This document shows positions 62,233 through 64,000 of a stretch of 64,000 nt of DNA, piece after piece. Every line of letters begins with the position of its first letter. Within the stretch, counting starts at the first letter, position 1. The notes beneath the pieces are model-generated. The model saw only the letters and a list, made by a program, of their open reading frames with translations, had not been told where the DNA came from and did not search any database. The DNA is from an uncultured Lacinutrix sp. GTDB taxonomy: Bacteria > Bacteroidota > Bacteroidia > Flavobacteriales > Flavobacteriaceae. The stretch is from the NCBI GenBank assembly GCA_937129145.1, contig CAKZMU010000078.1:124001-188000 (forward strand), written 5' to 3'. The translations under genes were made by a program, and so were the position numbers.

Positions 62233-62256
62233 TTAGTAAATGTAAATAAATTTCAA

Positions 62257-62288
62257 TAAAAAATGCCTCTTTATCAAAAGAAGCATTT
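62257..62288 (-). terminator. Terminator of the glutaryl-CoA dehydrogenase gene
   Basis: AAATGCCTCTTT pairs with AAAGAAGCATTT (one mismatch) around a 4-nt loop. The minus strand continues TTTTATTG. Confidence 0.75.
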
Positions 62289-62326
62289 GTGTTTTCTGTC
62301 TTAACCAATGGATATAGATAAAAGCT

Positions 62327-62355
62327 ATGAGATTCCTGCTTTCGCAGGAATTCTA
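62327..62355. repeat. Interspersed repeat with a perfect 8-bp hairpin
   Basis: ATTCCTGC-TTTC-GCAGGAAT within GAGATTCCTGC...TTCTA, a pattern common between flavobacterial genes. It abuts the stop of the dehydrogenase gene. Confidence 0.65.
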
Positions 62356-63531
62356 TTTAAAGGCATTCAACCCTGTAATATCTAGTCCAGTAATTAACAA
62401 ATGAATATCGTGTGTGCCTTCGTAGGTAATAACACTCTCTAAATTCATGGAATGGCGCATGATGGAGTATTCTCCAGTAATTCCCATACCTCCTAGCATT
62501 TGTCTTGCTTCACGAGCAATGTTAATTGCCATGTCTACATTATTTCTTTTTGCCATAGATATTTGTGCAGATGTTGCTTTACCTTCATTACGTAAAACAC
62601 CTAAACGCCATGTCAATAATTGCGCTTTTGTGATTTCGGTAATCATTTCTGCTAATTTCTTTTGTTGTAATTGAAATTGACCAATAGGCTTACCAAATTG
62701 GATACGTTCTTTGCTATATCTAAGTGCAGTGTCGTAGCAATCCATGGCAGCACCAATGGCTCCCCAAGCAATACCATAACGAGCAGAATCTAAGCAACCG
62801 AGTGGTGCTCCTAATCCTGATTTGTTAGGTAATAAATTTTCTTTTGGCACTTTCACATTATCAAAAATAAGTTCTCCAGTAGCTGAAGCTCTTAATGACC
62901 ATTTATTGTGAGTTTCAGGTGTTGAAAACCCTTCCATACCACGTTCTACAATTAAACCATGAATACGTCCACTTTCGTCTTTTGCCCAAACCACAGCAAC
63001 TTGTGCAAAGGGAGCATTTGAAATCCACATTTTAGCACCATTTAATAAATAGTGGTCACCTTTATCTTTAAAATTTGTGGTCATTCCACCTGGATTACTT
63101 CCGTGGTCAGGTTCGGTTAAACCAAAGCAACCAATCCATTCTCCTGATGCTAATTTGGGTAAATATTTTTGACGTTGCTCTTCGTTACCATATTTCCAAA
63201 TTGGATACATTACTAGTGATGATTGTACCGATGCTGTACTTCGTACGCCTGAATCGCCACGCTCAATTTCTTGCATGATGAGTCCATAAGAAATTTGGTC
63301 TAACCCTGCGCCTCCATATTCCATTGGAATGTATGGTCCAAAAGCACCAATGTCTGCTAATCCATTTATAATTTGATTAGGAAACTCTGCTTTTTGAGCA
63401 TATTCTTCTATAATTGGAGATACGTCACGCTTAACCCATTCTCTCGCTGCATCACGCACTAATTTATGTTCTTCTGAAAGTAGCTCGTCGATATTGTAAT
63501 AATCAGGAGCTTCAAATAAATCTGGTTTCAT
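62353..63531 (-). CDS. gcdH: Glutaryl-CoA dehydrogenase-like acyl-CoA dehydrogenase
   Basis: 392 residues. N-terminal helical domain, middle beta domain (GCFGLTEPDHGSNPGGM, WISNAPFAQVAVVWAKDE), and C-terminal domain ending with the catalytic Glu of SVITYEGTHDIH. CLDSARYGIAWGAIGAAMDCY and RIQFGKPIGQFQL are typical of GCDH, which decarboxylates glutaryl-CoA to crotonyl-CoA in lysine and tryptophan breakdown. Confidence 0.93.
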   Translation of the reverse strand: MKPDLFEAPDYYNIDELLSEEHKLVRDAAREWVKRDVSPIIEEYAQKAEFPNQIINGLADIGAFGPYIPMEYGGAGLDQISYGLIMQEIERGDSGVRSTASVQSSLVMYPIWKYGNEEQRQKYLPKLASGEWIGCFGLTEPDHGSNPGGMTTNFKDKGDHYLLNGAKMWISNAPFAQVAVVWAKDESGRIHGLIVERGMEGFSTPETHNKWSLRASATGELIFDNVKVPKENLLPNKSGLGAPLGCLDSARYGIAWGAIGAAMDCYDTALRYSKERIQFGKPIGQFQLQQKKLAEMITEITKAQLLTWRLGVLRNEGKATSAQISMAKRNNVDMAINIAREARQMLGGMGITGEYSIMRHSMNLESVITYEGTHDIHLLITGLDITGLNAFK

Positions 63532-63605
63532 CTGTTTAGATTAAAATTTTGATGTTTCAAATTTAACTAAAGCAAAGCGAAACGTTAAGGATTTTAAGAA
63601 GAAAT

Positions 63606-64000
63606 TTATGAGTTTAAAAACTTACTGAGCAATAAGTGAAAATGATGTACGCCTTGTTCACGTGTCGGTGAAAATCGTCCTGCTTTGTAAAAAGAGGAAC
63701 GCACACCTTTTTGAACGTTTTCAACTACAAATTCATCTTCTCGCTCCACTTTTTCAAGACCACTTCCAGCACCCTTATCTAATTTTGAAGGGTCATACAC
63801 ATAAGAAATAAAAGACACTTTTGTACGATTCATATCCAGTGGTTTTACAACATTAACCGACAATCCCCAAGGATAAAAATTAAACATCATATTCGGGAAC
63901 ACCCAATAATAATAGGCTGCTACATTTTTACCGTAATCAATATGGTCTTCTGGTAAATCAAACACTTCAGTAGCTTCATCTGTATAGCCAATTTGTAGAT
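63606..64000 (-). CDS. Rieske-type aromatic-ring-hydroxylating oxygenase alpha subunit, 3' end only
   Basis: The last 131 residues of a larger protein. The frame runs off the right edge with no start in the window. YYYWVFPNMMFNFYPWGLSVNVV and KVSFISYVYDP are typical of the C-terminal catalytic domain of RHO alpha subunits (choline-monooxygenase-like group). The N-terminal Rieske domain and most of the mononuclear iron site lie outside. The substrate is unknown. Confidence 0.85.
   Translation of the reverse strand, partial: LQIGYTDEATEVFDLPEDHIDYGKNVAAYYYWVFPNMMFNFYPWGLSVNVVKPLDMNRTKVSFISYVYDPSKLDKGAGSGLEKVEREDEFVVENVQKGVRSSFYKAGRFSPTREQGVHHFHLLLSKFLNS

Overview
This window looks like a chromosomal segment of a member of the Flavobacteriaceae (Bacteroidota). 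The evidence is: low G+C; TAnnTTTG-type -7 promoter boxes in front of many genes with few Shine-Dalgarno sequences; two proteins with type IX secretion (T9SS) C-terminal sorting domains; many Bacteroidota-specific families (DUF4271, DUF4296, DUF4301, DUF3098, DUF3127); and a group II geranylgeranylglyceryl phosphate synthase. No rRNA, tRNA, CRISPR array, prophage or insertion sequence was found. The genus cannot be fixed from this sequence alone.

Layout. 1-7.9 kb: 3' part of sdhA, a small secreted-protein gene and sdhB, then an M28 peptidase lipoprotein, a membrane-anchored MutS-like ATPase, and a minus-strand operon of a periplasmic thioredoxin-like protein, a lipoprotein and a TPR protein. 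8-13.5 kb: a LytS/LytTR two-component pair, a methionine-type aminotransferase and S-adenosylhomocysteinase (ahcY). 13.7-18.1 kb: a tightly packed plus-strand operon of phosphopantetheinyl transferase, GGGP synthase, a PnuC-type transporter, a NadR-like kinase, DUF4301 and ArfB. 18.1-20.7 kb: the only gene-free stretch above 300 bp. It carries microsatellites, a promoter and a TPP riboswitch that precede a TonB-dependent receptor, probably a thiamine uptake route.

20.7-31 kb: greA, a HIT protein, a histidine kinase, aat, two tandem polyphosphate kinases 2, tag, a thioredoxin-like protein, a TonB-like protein, truB and uppP. 31-40 kb: the ftsX to uppP cell-envelope cluster, a PanE-like reductase, an HxlR/DinB pair and leuS. 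40-50 kb: an Lrp regulator with saccharopine reductase, pckA, the hemD/DUF4271 pair, a GT2/dihydroorotase/DUF4296 operon, and tyrS. 51-64 kb: a LuxE-like synthetase, two T9SS-CTD proteins, a PhoB/PhoR pair, trmB, an alkyltransferase-like protein, an Fe-S/redox cluster (apbC, NifU-like, ferredoxin-NADP reductase, ferredoxin), a metallophosphoesterase, glutaryl-CoA dehydrogenase and the 3' end of a ring-hydroxylating oxygenase gene.

Most genes are housekeeping. The less ordinary signals are: the TPP aptamer whose variable arm is filled with microsatellite repeats; a family of small palindromic interspersed repeats, one copy of which lies in frame inside leuS; a roughly 100-bp imperfect palindrome upstream of tyrS; an 11-bp-phased repeat array upstream of the PhoB-like regulator; a CRP/FNR-like palindrome before the ferredoxin-NADP reductase; and several proteins lacking an expected catalytic or ligand residue (ApbC without CxxC, Rieske-like lipoprotein without histidines, dihydroorotase with Gln for His, thioredoxins with CxxS or CxxA).
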